NCBI RefSeq assembly: GCF_004379255.2
Contig: NC_056046.1
Span: forward strand, 5,580,001-5,644,000
Source: Salvia splendens
Lineage: Eukaryota; Streptophyta; Magnoliopsida; Lamiales; Lamiaceae
Length of the DNA stretch: 64,000 nucleotides
Reading direction: 5' to 3'
The notes under the pieces were generated by a model, which made no database searches, was not told the DNA's origin, and worked only from the letters and a program-made list of their open reading frames with translations. Below, piece after piece: positions 1-11,297 of this stretch (position 1 is the first letter of the stretch; each line of letters opens with the position of its first letter). Position numbers and translations under genes: made by a program.

Positions 1-68
1 GCACAGAAATATAATCAAACAGATGGAATGCAAGAGATTGAAATTTCGGGGGTTTGAGCTCAGCTCAC

Positions 69-106
69 CATGCTTGCCCTTTGGAGATTGGTTTTTCAGC
101 AGCCAT
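69..106 (-). CDS. First coding exon of an NPH3/RPT2-like BTB family gene (partial)
   Basis: On the minus strand an ATG at 106-104 opens a 12-codon reading frame reading MAAEKPISKGQA plus TG, followed directly by a good donor (GTGAGC). The residues and the split Trp codon match how plant NPH3-domain BTB proteins begin (a KGQAW motif followed by the BTB domain). Family members are plasma-membrane adaptors for phototropins and CUL3 ligases. The rest of the gene lies left of the window. The identification rests on very few residues plus the donor, so it is plausible rather than proven. Confidence 0.5.
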
Positions 107-602
107 TGTTTTCTTCAATGGAAACAACCAAAAAAGGGAGGAATGGAATGATGAATCAAGCGAGATTCATGGAGCTGAAAAAAGGGGTGAAAATGCTAGC
201 TAAAAATGAGCTTAACTTTTTGAGTTTCTGAGTCTAATGGAATGATTATGTTTGCTGTGGAAGCCTAAAAGGGGTGACTGAAGGTGGAGTTAGGTAGTGG
301 AGAAAAAATAAATGAAATGAAGACAATTGACAAATGAGGGTTGTATGAGCAGAAATGGATAAAGGCGAAGTTTGAAGATGATGGATGATTTGGGATTGTA
401 TTGATTGAATTTTTGCTCCTTTTGCTTTCTCTCTCTTTTCCTCTCTTCTCCTTGAATCAGATCAGAATCTTCCCTCTCTTTATTGTTAGTGGGGGAAGAA
501 GAAGAAAAAAAAGAGTGACTTTGAATTTCCGCTTTCTTCTTTTCTTCTTTCAAGCAACAGAAATTTTGCATTGCTTGCCAACTGTAGTTTTCTCTCCCCA
601 CG
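107..602 (-). promoter_or_regulatory. Leader and proximal promoter of the NPH3-like gene
   Basis: This stretch holds no convincing gene. On the minus strand it is the upstream region of the NPH3-like start at 106. The purine-rich minus strand (CT-rich plus strand, about 415-500) is typical of plant 5' leaders. I saw no certain TATA box. A Harbinger element begins immediately upstream at 606. Confidence 0.3.
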
Positions 603-605
603 TAA

Positions 606-2635
606 GAGCATCCACAACCGTGCTCTTTGGACCGTGCTCTCGCTAACGAGCACGGTTGTGGGTCCGATCTCACTTTTTCTACCTGCTCTTAAGTAAGAGC
701 ACAACACCCACAGTCGTGCTCTTCCGCCAGGACGAGCACAAGGGGTCCACCATTCTATTATTCAATTTAAATAAAAACATTTTTAGAAAATTAAAATACA
801 TTAAACATACCCGAAATAATATTATAAAATACATTAAAAATAAAAAATTACATAATTAAAATCCTAAAAAATAAAAATTACATAATTAAAATCCTAAAAA
901 TTAAAATTTTCATAATTAAACTCCTAAAAATTAAAAATTACATAATTAAATTCGTAAAATTAAAAAAACTCACTACTTGTTGCCGAATTTTGCCCACATG
1001 TGTTTGATTAGGTCTTCTTGTAGCTCAACGTGGGTTCGAGTATCGCGCATTGTGTGCCTTGTTTCGATCCTCTCACCCACCGTCGTATGCACACCTCAGC
1101 GTGGGGGAGACCTCACGGTTGAGCTTCCAGCTTCATCCTCGTCGTAGAAGCTAGCCGCCCTCGGTCCTTCGTCGGCTATAATCATGTTGTGTAAGATAAT
1201 ACACGTGTACATGATGTCGGCGATATTATTCACGTACCACAGCCGAGCCGGGGCCTTCACAATGTTGAATCGGGCTTGAAGGACCCCAAAGGCTCTTTCG
1301 ACGTCTTTCCGAGCGGACTTTTGACGCTGCGCAAAAAGAACCCGTCTCGGATCTTGCGGGTTGCTGAGCGTCTTCACGAAAGTCGACCACCTTGGGTAGA
1401 TACCATCGGTGAGATAGTAACCCATGTGGTATGTATTTCCGTTGACGGTGAAGTCGATCGCCGGTGCTACACCATTCAACACATCATTGAAGAGGGGTGA
1501 AGAATAGAGACCGTTCAAGTCGTTGTTGGATCCGGCAACGCCGAAATATGCATGCCAAATCCATAGACAATAGTCGGCGACCGCTTCAAGGATAAGTGTT
1601 GGGCCGCCGCCTTTGTGGCCGCTTAAGTGTTTCCCCCTCCAAGCAGTCGGGTAATTCTTCCACCTCCAATGCATGCAGTCAATGCTGCCAAACATTCCGA
1701 GAAAGCCATGGACTGATTCGTGAAGACGAAGCAACCGTTGGCAATCATCGGTGGTGGGTGCCCGAAGGAATTCATCACCGAAAGTTGTACGAACGCCCTC
1801 GCAAAATTTTTTAAGACTAAGGATTCCAGTGGACTCACCGACATGCAAATACTCGTCGAAGAGGTCGGTCGTTTGCCCAGTAGCGAGTTGTCGGATGGCA
1901 CACGTACACTTCTGCAACGCCGAGATACTTTGCCGACCGGCTGCATCTGGACCTGTTTGGAAGAATTCAACACGGGCGGACAATGTGTTGACAATACGCA
2001 TAAACAAGCGCTTTGACATGCGAAAACGACACCTGAAGTAATCTTCCGGAAACCGCGGCGGGTCAGCAAAATAATCGGCAACGAGCCTTTCGTGGGCTCC
2101 CTCCCGGTCACGATGGATGTAGCGGCAAGTTGATCTAGTTGGTTGAGGAGGAGGGACGGGGGTATTCGCTGCGACATATGCTTCATAAGCGGCACGATGT
2201 TGTTCGTAGTATTCTTGTTCTTCGCGCTCCGCTTCCGCAATAAGATGGGTGAAATCCATTTGAGGTTTTGAGTGAGAGATGAATGTGTAGATAAGTTGTA
2301 TGAAAAATATGAATGAGAGATGATTTGATGTGAAAAATGGATGATGAATGTGTGTATTTATAGATTATTTTGGGGAAAAATAAAAAAATACAGAAAAACG
2401 GGAAAAAATGACCATTTTTTTGGGATTGAGAATTTTTTTTTTGTATTATTTTCGATTTATAAAAAATAATTTTCCAACGGATAAGTCGTTGGCCAATCAG
2501 ACGCTGCCATGTTGCCTGCTTGCTGGCACGGATGCATCGAGCAGCGCCGTGCGATCGGCGCGAGCGCAGCGGCGGACAGCGTCTCCGTGCCTCTGGCACG
2601 GACGGACGCAGCGGTGCTCACCGTTGCAGATGCTC
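606..2635 (-). mobile_element. PIF/Harbinger element with intact transposase
   Basis: The element is bounded by imperfect terminal inverted repeats (left GAGCATCCACAACCGTG; the right end read inward is GAGCATCTGCAACGGTG). TAA target duplications sit at 603-605 and 2636-2638, the 3-bp TWA duplication typical of PIF/Harbinger. It carries one transposase ORF on the minus strand. The Myb/SANT-like second protein of autonomous plant Harbingers is absent; there is no room for it. An A/T-rich stretch with short direct repeats lies at about 830-960, downstream of the transposase. Confidence 0.85.
1096..2259 (-). CDS. PIF/Harbinger DDE transposase (HARBI1-like nuclease)
   Basis: A single uninterrupted 387-residue ORF inside the Harbinger element. 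Catalytic candidates are D194 in GSIDCMHW, D285 in YYLTDGIYPRW and E321 in ARKDVERAFG, giving the expected DD(about 35)E spacing of the DDE_Tnp_4 family. An N-terminal region with RRRF-like basic residues (RCRFRMSKRLFMRIV, about 77-90) precedes the nuclease, as in other plant copies. The transposase cuts and rejoins element ends but in known Harbingers also needs the Myb-like partner, which this copy lacks. The ORF ends with a serine/proline-rich tail. It is paralogous to the damaged transposases at 54171-55729 and 57160-57990. No frameshift or stop is visible. Confidence 0.9.
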   Translation of the reverse strand: MDFTHLIAEAEREEQEYYEQHRAAYEAYVAANTPVPPPQPTRSTCRYIHRDREGAHERLVADYFADPPRFPEDYFRCRFRMSKRLFMRIVNTLSARVEFFQTGPDAAGRQSISALQKCTCAIRQLATGQTTDLFDEYLHVGESTGILSLKKFCEGVRTTFGDEFLRAPTTDDCQRLLRLHESVHGFLGMFGSIDCMHWRWKNYPTAWRGKHLSGHKGGGPTLILEAVADYCLWIWHAYFGVAGSNNDLNGLYSSPLFNDVLNGVAPAIDFTVNGNTYHMGYYLTDGIYPRWSTFVKTLSNPQDPRRVLFAQRQKSARKDVERAFGVLQARFNIVKAPARLWYVNNIADIMYTCIILHNMIIADEGPRAASFYDEDEAGSSTVRSPPR

Positions 2636-2638
2636 TAA

Positions 2639-3431
2639 TCTCTCTATCACTCTCTCTCTCTATTGCTATACTGTAGTTATTTATTTTTACCCAAAATAAG
2701 GTTTAAATTAAATTGAAATTTGTTTTATTTTTATCTCTTCATTTTTTGGTGTTATATTAGCAAACGATGTCGTATATGTTTATTTCTCTTTTCATGGTCC
2801 GATAATGGAAAAAAAATGATAGTGCTGCCGTGATTGTTTGGAAATAAGGAATTAAGATCAGGTGTAGAACTTAATTACGTGTAGGTCATTATCATGCTGT
2901 TATTATCACTGATTTTATAACAATTTTGGTTAGTTCAATTTGAATGCGTTGAATTAGTTAATTGATATTGTGTTCCACTTTAATCCCGTGTTTAGGAACT
3001 TACCACCAAATAATTGAGAAAACAAGGCTACTTCGGATTTACGCAAATGATATTATTGTCGAGAATAGAATATGATAAACTGAAGACAGACACCTTTGCT
3101 ATTAGTATTTCATGACAAAGTTTGATGGGGCATTGAAATGTTGGAAAGTTGGATCCTGCGTGTTGCATAATCATCGTGGCCTGATTACTTTCTCCATTGC
3201 TTTAGCTATCTAATTAAACAATTATTAGGACAAATAATTTGATATTAAAGGACTATAATGACACCCAGCATGCTGAAACTGCATTTTAAATTAATCCGTC
3301 ATACTTTTAGGCTCATGGTATTATTATACATGTACTTGTATTTGAATATAGTTGTGCTGAAACTGTTCGTATTAAGTAGATGAGGAGGAAGTGCACGACG
3401 CTTCACCTCTGTCTAAAAGATCGGAGGTTCT
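2639..3431. other. AT-rich intergenic DNA, nothing identified
   Basis: No credible ORF, RNA gene or complete transposon was seen. It separates the Harbinger element from a degraded MITE. Confidence 0.4.
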
Positions 3432-3823
3432 GAGTGTCCACTATAAGGCGGACACTCCAATAGCTCCACCCCTTTTTTGTCCACAGTCCCAAAAATTTAT
3501 TTCCGCCACTATAGTGGACACTTTCAATAACCTCGAAATTTTATAACCAATTATAATCAATTATAAAAAAAAACGTGTACTAAAAAAAATTCCTTCTTCC
3601 TTCATCTCTCAAAAAATTGTCGGAAATTATATATATAAAAAAAAAATTCAAGGGGGCTGCCGGCGCCGACCGCCGCCCCACTATAGATAGCCCCACCTAT
3701 AGCCCCGCCCCGCCCCGCCCCGTTTTTTTCGTCAGCCGCGGGGCGAACGTCCCACCCACTATAGGCCGCCCCATCGTCGCCCCCGCCGGGGCTATAGCCG
3801 CGCCGGCATTATAGTGGATACCC
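3432..3823. mobile_element. Degraded Harbinger-type MITE
   Basis: Ends are GAGTGTCCACTATAAGG on the left and, read inward, GGGTATCCACTATAATGCC on the right, a diverged inverted repeat. The CCACTATA core is shared with the element at 56839-58304, so this is probably a non-autonomous relative. TAA follows the right end, but the left flank is not TAA, so the left target site has decayed. A (CCCCG)n run lies near 3703-3722. No coding capacity is left. Confidence 0.6.
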
Positions 3824-4542
3824 TAATCATTAAAGAAATAAACGAGAAACCATTACTAATTTATCTTATAAAGTTAAAGAGGAGAGTGTACTAAGTAAAT
3901 AATTAATAATAAATCCACTACTATATTCACGATTATGCAAGTGAACAAAATTTGTATGTGACAATGTTTAAATTGGGGTTGAATTTATATCATCCAGATT
4001 GTGTTAAAATGTGTGTTTGAAATTATATCAGTCATTTAACTTGCTAAGTTTAAATCAAGGTTTGAATCCCATAAAGGCCAAAAAAGTTAATAAAATTAAA
4101 TGATTTTCATCCACTCATGCAAAATTTGAACGCAATCTCTTGCTGAAAAGAGTTTTGTAATGTCTCAATTTTATTAATATAAAATTAGATACCTTAGTCT
4201 ATAATTTCCCACTTAAAATTAACTCTTTGAAAAAATATGTGCACATGAACTCAGCAGAGCATATTTTCATGATAAAGGTTGGGTAGATTATATCACATCA
4301 GCCGTATGAACTACATTAAGATATTTTGAAAAGGTGGGAAAGTGGATAGTGTTTCAACTTTGAAATTAAAATGGTTAAAAATTGAAATAGAGATATGGTC
4401 TTTCCACTTGTTAATTCTTGCGATTTATGAGGGCATATCTACCCTATGTACGTTCTTGCTTTCATTATTATTGCAGCATTAATACACTGACATTCTGGTA
4501 GGTATATATTAAATACCACTGCACTCATTTTTTGAAATTTAA
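3824..4542. other. AT-rich intergenic DNA, nothing identified
   Basis: No supported coding, RNA or repeat feature. Confidence 0.4.
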
Positions 4543-5385
4543 GAGCATCCCCATGCTACTCGATGGGGTTCACGGCGTCTATGCCGACGGCGCGACACAC
4601 TCGTATCCGCCGCTGTGCTCGCACCGGTGGCATGACGCTGCTCGATAATAAGAGCACGTCCTTGTCGCTGAGCAGGTCGACGTGGCAGCCTCCGATTGGT
4701 CAACGTCAATGCCGTTGGGTTTTTCTATTTTTTTAAATCGAAATTAATTTAAAAAATCATTTTTAAATTAAAAAAATATTTTCCCACTTCTCAATAAATT
4801 ATATTCATTTTCTCCACACTTTTATTTTATTTTTTATTTTTCCCCCAAAATTCACATTTTTCATCTATAAATACTTCCATTTCCACACAAAAAATTTCAC
4901 ACCACACTATACAATTATCATCTAAATTCTCTCATCAATTCTCAATCTTTTCACTCTTACAAAAAAAAAAGTCCGGCTCCGGCGATCACTCCTCCGACTC
5001 CCGCGGATGGAACCACGAATGGTTCAACCCAACACAATTCCCTTATTCGGATACATAATTCTCGGCCCCTCCTCAAACCCAAGGTTCTCAAATTTTTAGG
5101 ACTTTAATTATGTAATTTTTAATTTTTAGGATTTTAATTATGTACTTTTTAAATTTTTTTTTGTAATTTGTAATAGTATTTCGGGTATTTTTAATGCATT
5201 TTAATATTGTGGAAATATTTTTATTTAAATTAAATAATAGAATGGTGGGACCCTTGAGCATGTCCTTGCGGAAGAGTATGGATGTGAGTATTGTGCTCTT
5301 GGGAAGAGCAGTGAGTAAAAAATGAATAAAAGTGAGTCCGGGTCTATTTCCATGCTCTTGCCTAAGAGCATGAATGGTAATACTC
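4543..5385 (+). mobile_element. Non-autonomous Harbinger derivative keeping part of ORF1
   Basis: Left end GAGCATCCCCATGCTAC and right end (inward) GAGTATTACCATTCATGCT form an imperfect inverted repeat. TAA flanks both sides (4540-4542 and 5386-5388). The interior keeps a TATAAATA box (about 4866) and a short plus-strand coding remnant (about 4970-5090) reading SGDHSSDSRGWNHEWFNPTQ. That remnant resembles the N-terminus of the Myb/SANT-like ORF1 of plant Harbinger elements. The rest of ORF1 and all of the transposase are deleted. The 3' end repeats the TAATTATGTAATTTTTAAT-type sequence also seen in the 606-2635 element. Confidence 0.65.
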
Positions 5386-5890
5386 TAAATAAGAAACCAA
5401 TTACGTATAGTTACCACTACCAGACCTCACTTGTGTTACACAAACCCGAATTACTATTCGTATATATGAACGTAAATATTTAATAATGTCTCACCCTTTC
5501 ATGTTAAAAACAATAAATAAAATAAATGAAGATATGTTGGCCAACATTATCAAAGTATTAATGAGACGTGAATTAAATCATAACTTAAATTTAATAGAGT
5601 ACATCATAAGTACTCCGTAAAAGCTTTAAACCATTAAATTTGCAGATATAATAAATATAAATTGAACATGTGTCAGTGATTTGTCATTAATTTTATAACT
5701 GAAAACTAAAATGTAAAGTCGCAGAATCAGTCATTTTTTATGGTCCTATTTTTCGCCGTTATTTATTTGATTTCCTTAATTGTATTGATGGTTAGTGATC
5801 AAGATATAACTAATTTTAAGTGTATAACTAGAGAACAAATCTCAGCCACACAAATAAAATGGAATAAATATTATTTATTTTAATAATGAA
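5386..5890. other. AT-rich intergenic DNA, nothing identified
   Basis: No supported feature. A short acceptor-like sequence (ATGCAG) at its right end introduces the ankyrin/PGG exon relic. Confidence 0.4.
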
Positions 5891-5899
5891 AAATAAATG

Positions 5900-6213
5900 C
5901 AGCCCTCGTTTTCTTCCTCGTGATCATCACTTCCCGATTCGAGGAGCGCGATTTCAAGCAAGAGCTGCCGAGGAGGCTGCTGATGGGGATGAGCTGTTTG
6001 TTCTCGGGCATAGCGGCGATGCTGCTGTCGTTCTGCGCGGGGCATACTTTCATAATGAGGGAGAAGCTGAGGATAGAGGCGGTGCCTATATACGCAGTGG
6101 CGATGTTACCGGTCGTGCTCTTTGCCATCGGGCAGTTGCCTTTATACTTTGATATTCTCTAGGCTGCCTATATCAAAGTGCCGCTGCGCAACTACAACAT
6201 CTTCCACCACTAG
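5900..6213 (+). pseudogene. Orphan last exon of an ankyrin-repeat PGG-domain protein
   Basis: After an acceptor-like ATGCAG there is an open frame with FFLVIITSRFEERDF, LPRRLLMGMSCLFSGIAAML, SFCAGHTF, PIYAVAMLPVVLFAIGQLPL and YFDIL. It then has TAG at 6160-6162, and the same frame continues AAYIKVPLRNYNIFHH to TAG at 6211-6213. This is the membrane-spanning C-terminus of plant ACD6-like ankyrin proteins (PGG domain), which act in defence signalling at membranes. In relatives a Trp is common at the position of the first TAG, so a TGG to TAG change is likely. No ankyrin repeats lie upstream, so this looks like a detached, dead exon. Confidence 0.65.
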
Positions 6214-6409
6214 AGATCTATTATTTATACATCTGCTTTTATCCTTTATTAATTTGTTTTTGTGTAATAGATTTGAAAGTTGAAATTTTTATATACAACT
6301 TTATTACTAGTTTTCATTATAGTATATGTTTAATATGTTATGAAATGCTACTACTCATTTCCCAATGCAATCTGCAATAATCTTCTATACATTAATTTTG
6401 TAGATTGTA

Positions 6410-7005
6410 TTATGATTTTACTTCACTGTTATTTACAAAACACATCACTCTTATTTACAAAACACATCACTCTTAGCATGATTTTACTTCACTCTTGTTT
6501 ACAAAATACATCGCTCTTATCATGATTTTACTTCACTCTTGTTTACAAAACGCATCACTCTTATTATGATTTTACTTCACTCTTCTTTACAAAACACATC
6601 ACTCTTATTATGATTTTACTTCACTCTTGTTTACAAAACGCATCACTCTTATTATGATTTTACTTCACTCTTGTTTACAAAACACATCACTCTTAGCATG
6701 ATTTTACTTCACTCTTGTTTACAAATCACATCACTCTTAGCATGATTTTACTTCACTCTTGTTTACAAAACACATCACTCTTATTATGATTTTACTTCAC
6801 TCTTGTTTACAAAACACATCACTCTTGTTATGATTTTACTTCACTCTTGTTTACAAAATACATCACTCTTATTATGATATTACTTCACTGTTGTTTACAA
6901 AACACATCACTTTTATTATGATATTACTTCACTCTTGTTTACAAAACACATCACTCTTAACATGATTTTACTTCACTGTTGTTTATAAAACACATCACTC
7001 TTTAA
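6410..7005. repeat. Minisatellite, period 44 bp, about 13 copies
   Basis: Successive units built around ATTTTACTTCACTCTTGTTT and ACAAAACACATCACTCTTA recur every 44 bp (for example unit starts at 6481, 6525 and 6569). Units differ by few substitutions. The first unit carries an extra partial duplication of the ACAAAACACATCACTCTTATTT part. Short frames across it are artefacts of the repeat. There are no conserved-repeat/unique-spacer units, so it is not CRISPR-like. Confidence 0.9.
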
Positions 7006-7177
7006 TAAAAATTACACTTTAAATATGCTGAATAAAAAATGAGATAAAAATTCCACGATTCATCTCTTGAAGCAATTACCAAACCAAATTCAAATTCCCC
7101 AATGCCTTCTACTGTTATTTCTATATCAAAATCACAATCAGAATCACTTCAAAACAATTGTTGAATTATGTTCTACG

Positions 7178-7603
7178 CAGTTTAATAGATGTTGACGATG
7201 AGTGGGAGCTCCTCTCCGACGAGGACTACCTTGAGATCAACGACGAGGCTGGGAAGCAGATTTACTCGGTTGTCCACATGAACTACTTCATCTCCCAGTT
7301 GTCTCCTCAATTTGTCGAAACTACTACCAATCAACTTCTCCACGCTTCTGATCGTGATCAGCCGATTCAGAGTAAGATCGAATCCTTCAACGCCGATCAG
7401 GACCCGATCTCACAGGATTTCTTCAACAAATTGAAGGAGGCTGAATCAGTCGACATGAAAGTGGAATCGCCCAAATATGAAGCGAGGGAAGATCCTCGCA
7501 AACTCAATTCAGAAATGGCGATCGAGGATGACGGCGCCAACGCGTGGAAGCGGAGTTTGAGCAGTCTCTGCTTGCAGCGACTTTCTGCATCGACAATCAG
7601 GTA
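7178..7603 (+). pseudogene. Orphan exon of a conserved plant protein of unknown function
   Basis: An open frame runs from an acceptor-like CTACGCAG (7170-7177) to a donor-like ATCAG/GTAAAA near 7602. It reads VDDEWELLSDEDYLEIND, later NYFISQ, then QDFFNKLKEAESVDMKVESP and an acidic tail. The pattern (DEWELL..D....., N-Y-F, then VDMK..SPK) resembles a family of plant proteins of unknown function that I recognise but cannot name. No in-frame ATG precedes the DEWELL motif, and the C-terminal membrane segment expected from the family is not found downstream. It may be an internal exon of a gene whose other exons are lost, or a partial copy. Start and end are inferred from splice-like sites. Confidence 0.4.
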
Positions 7604-7799
7604 AAAATAACTTAGCCATAAGATTAATTTGGAGTATTAAGATGTGTGGCTGAGATTTGTTCTCTAGTTATTTGGTTAAGGGGTGTTTGCCATAGATCAC
7701 TACCCTTGTATTGATTCTTTCTTTATTTTACATCTTAATTTTCTTTATTATCATGCGATTTTCATAATTTGCAGTCATATTCCACGCGATTCTATGATG

Positions 7800-8070
7800 A
7801 ATATAATATCACTATATGATAGGAAATTTGTTTGTTGTACAATCAATACAAAAATAGTGTATGACGGAAATTTGTTTATTTTACGATCAATGTAATATTA
7901 ATGTATGATGGAAATTTGTTTGTTGTATGATCAATGCAATATTAGTGTATGATGGAAATTTTTTGTTGTATGAATAATACTATTATCTTTGAATGATAAA
8001 AAATAGTTTGTTGTAGGATAAATTTAATTTTAAAGTATGATGAAAATCAATGTAATGTATGGTGGATATA
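7800..8070. repeat. Degenerate tandem repeat, period 44-45 bp
   Basis: Units containing ATGATGGAAATTTGTTTGTTG followed by a GATCAATGCAATATTAGTGT-like half recur at about 7816, 7861, 7905 and 7949, with more degenerate units to about 8070. The unit is unrelated in sequence to the 44-bp minisatellite at 6410-7005. Confidence 0.65.
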
Positions 8071-11000
8071 GTTTTACCACTCTAAGATGAAATAAACAAT
8101 GAAGATGAAAAAATTAAGAAATCATCTCTTTGATTGGTTAGGAAGTCATATACTGGAGAATGATCTCAACGCCTAAAATTTTGAATTTTTCATACTCATA
8201 TTAAACTTAGTCAAAAGAATATGACGATTTTGACTTTATAATGATAATTTTATGCCTTCGTATTGCTACACCATCCCCTTAATCTCATCCTTATGTATGT
8301 TGATTCAATAAATATTAAAAGTAATTAGTTATACACTACTAAACTTATATCCATATGAATATTCCGGACATCCTTTTATAGTAAAATCACGAAATAAATG
8401 TGATACATGAGTATACATTAATATGCATTCATGTAATCCATCATATACACCGAGTACATTTATTGAAAAATTTAATGATTTCGTATTATTTAATTCAAAT
8501 TTATCGTGCATGTTCGTGTTTTCATTTTCTATAAGAAGTTCAAACACAATATTTTCTGGTTGTTGGAATAAATTACACAATAAAACTATATATACTTCAT
8601 CAACAAATATATTTCCTTAAGAAACAAAACACAAACAATAAAGTAATGGTTCTCAAATTGAGAAAAAAAAAGATGAGTTAGAAGCTTATTTATGTGAAAG
8701 ATAAACATATTTTTATAAAAGATGCGTTGCATTAATAGCTAAAACTAGTTGCAAAAGCAACTACTAAATACTAGTATGTCGTTTCTATATTAAAAACTCA
8801 TTGAATGTGTATGTGTCAGTAGTTTAACAAACAGAGTAGAAATTAGATTTTATTTATAAGTTTAAAATTTTCCAAGAATTGAAGGAGTATTAATTCTATT
8901 GTGTGGGTATTGTGTGCAGGCTCATGAATGGCAACGTTTTGTTAAACAATTGGACAATTCTAAGTTTCTCACCAATTTATAATTGATAGTCATTAAGTAA
9001 AAGTGGGTGTGGCTATTAAGTAGTGTATGCATAATGATATGTTATAGTAGTACTAAAAAGATATCATAGTCAATTCCATCACATCTTATAACGCGTACAT
9101 ATTTTACTAATTAGGTGTTTAAATTGGTCTTATAGTACAAACTAGACATACAATTACATCATAAAAATAATCAATTAACCTCCTAAAAAATTAATTAGCA
9201 CGTTGATGTAAGAGAATATAAGTAGGATAGGAAATAGGATGAATAATGGGGTGAACACGAGATACATTAGTAATGCCTAATTGTCGTATAGGATGAATGG
9301 TTGCTCACCACTTGCTAAATTTAACAACTATTTAATTAGACCCTAAACCATAATCACAGCCCTAATGATCATCAATTAGCCACCCTACGCCTCAAAAAAA
9401 TCTATGAAAAAACTGATTTATTTTCATGTGTAAATTGTTATAAGCAAAAAATGGGTAACGGTAAATTTAATAGGGCGTAACGAGAGAGTGGGTGTGTGGG
9501 AAGAAGAGAGCACAAATATCAGAACAAGATAATCCAAATTAGCACAAACCCCATTGATTATGACTATATTTAAAACATAAATATAAGGCCCACTGCACCA
9601 TATACAAACAAAAATTAAATCCATATAAAATATAGATATGAAATCTTAAATTAAATGAGAAGCTGCTTGGTCAATGGCTATTGACACACCAACACAAATA
9701 TTATAGTAATTTATTTTGAAATGAAAAAACTTCGGAAAACATAAATTAATCATACAAATGGCGTAATGTGACCGTACACATATATCCAATTATTCATAGC
9801 TTGGGGAAGTGAGAAATCTTCAGGCTGCCGATGGTTCTGCGTCTGCCAAGTGACAAACAAAGATGAGATAAATAATTTGTTATATATATTTACATAAATT
9901 GCAATTTAAATGGCAGTACTCCATTTGATTTTGGGGTTTGTCATAAATAAAATAGTACTAGTAAATTTGTTTGATTGGGATTTTAAATACTTTTATATAC
10001 TAGGATTGTTCTCTCATGTTTCAATTTACTCGTCGAGTGCTGATTGTTACACAATTGAGTCAAGAGTTCGTGTATTTGAGCTACAACTACTTAAAAGCTC
10101 TAATTTACCACAATTGGTATAATAATGCCGAAAGATTGAGAATAAATTGCTATGTTTCGAACTGATAAATAGGTGCTAAAATAGCATACATATTTGTAAT
10201 TTTTTTTATACTTTGAAATAGTAAGACTTCTTTGATTATAAAAAATCATATCAATAAATCATTTTCGATATAAAAATAGGCATACATTTCGCAATTATTG
10301 CCAGTTTTAACTATATACCTGCTTCCCTACGCCTTATAATGTTCGTCTCAATTGAACTCTCAAAAAGAAATATATACATGGCCAATTTGAGCAATTTGGT
10401 TGGGGGGTTTCTTTCAATTAATATATTTACTTTTTTGGGGACATAATCCTGTCATTTTCTTTCTTAAATGTCTGACTGTAACGGCATTATCTATCAGATT
10501 TAATTTGTTAGTTGGAAGGTTAATATTATTTTTAATTTTCTTTTAATATTTTATAAGCATACACTTTGGATGCTCTGTTCTGTACATATGAAACTTTGAT
10601 TGTACCTACTCAATTATTGATAACACAAATTAAATAAGGCGAATATTCAAATAATAAAAGGTAAAAAATTTAATTTACTTGGAATCGGAACGAAGACATT
10701 TAATTTCATAACTTCCAAAAATAGAAAGCATCATTAGTTACCAAACATCCAAATTGCTGTGAAGCAAATATTGGTGTATGACAATAAATGATTGAAAATC
10801 CCCATAATTTAATTCATGATTCTATAATTTATACATTCGCACATACACACTACTTGAAATTTTGTTACTGATCTGAGGCACATGACACCGACTTTTCTAT
10901 TGAAGAGGGCAAACAATTCTGATGAAGAGGCTCGTTACATTAATTTATACACTTCAAAAACGTGAAAGGAGTTAGAAGAGAAATAAATATGAAGCTACAG

Positions 11001-11297
11001 TGTAATAAAAGGATTTTACTCCTATTATTTTTTCGTTACTAACCAAGTGGCTATGTAATTAAGTTTCAACGTTCCTAGCTACCTCAATGAAAGATCCTAA
11101 CAATTTAAGTAATTTTTAAAAAAAAAAATTACAATCGACGTAAATACTGTCTTTGTAAATAAAATAAGACCAAAATAATGATGAAGAGGATCCTATTTAG
11201 CTGACCCCTACCTTTCATACACTCATGTACCAAACCTGACACTATATTACATCAAAGCTCACATGCATGATAAGGTCAAATTAAATATATTAAATTA
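8071..11297. other. AT-rich intergenic DNA, nothing identified
   Basis: Only short AT-rich frames without recognisable residues. No tRNA, intact transposon or conserved exon was recognised. Confidence 0.4.

Noticed and set aside
290..673. 127-codon minus-strand frame upstream of the NPH3-like exon
   Set aside because: It is low-complexity, matches no family, and runs into the Harbinger end; more likely leader and promoter sequence.
3617..3814. 65-codon Pro/Ala-rich plus-strand frame
   Set aside because: It is produced by the CCCCG repeats inside a degraded MITE.
6410..7005. CRISPR-like array
   Set aside because: Units are adjacent 44-bp repeats with no unique spacers, in a plant nuclear context; it is a minisatellite.
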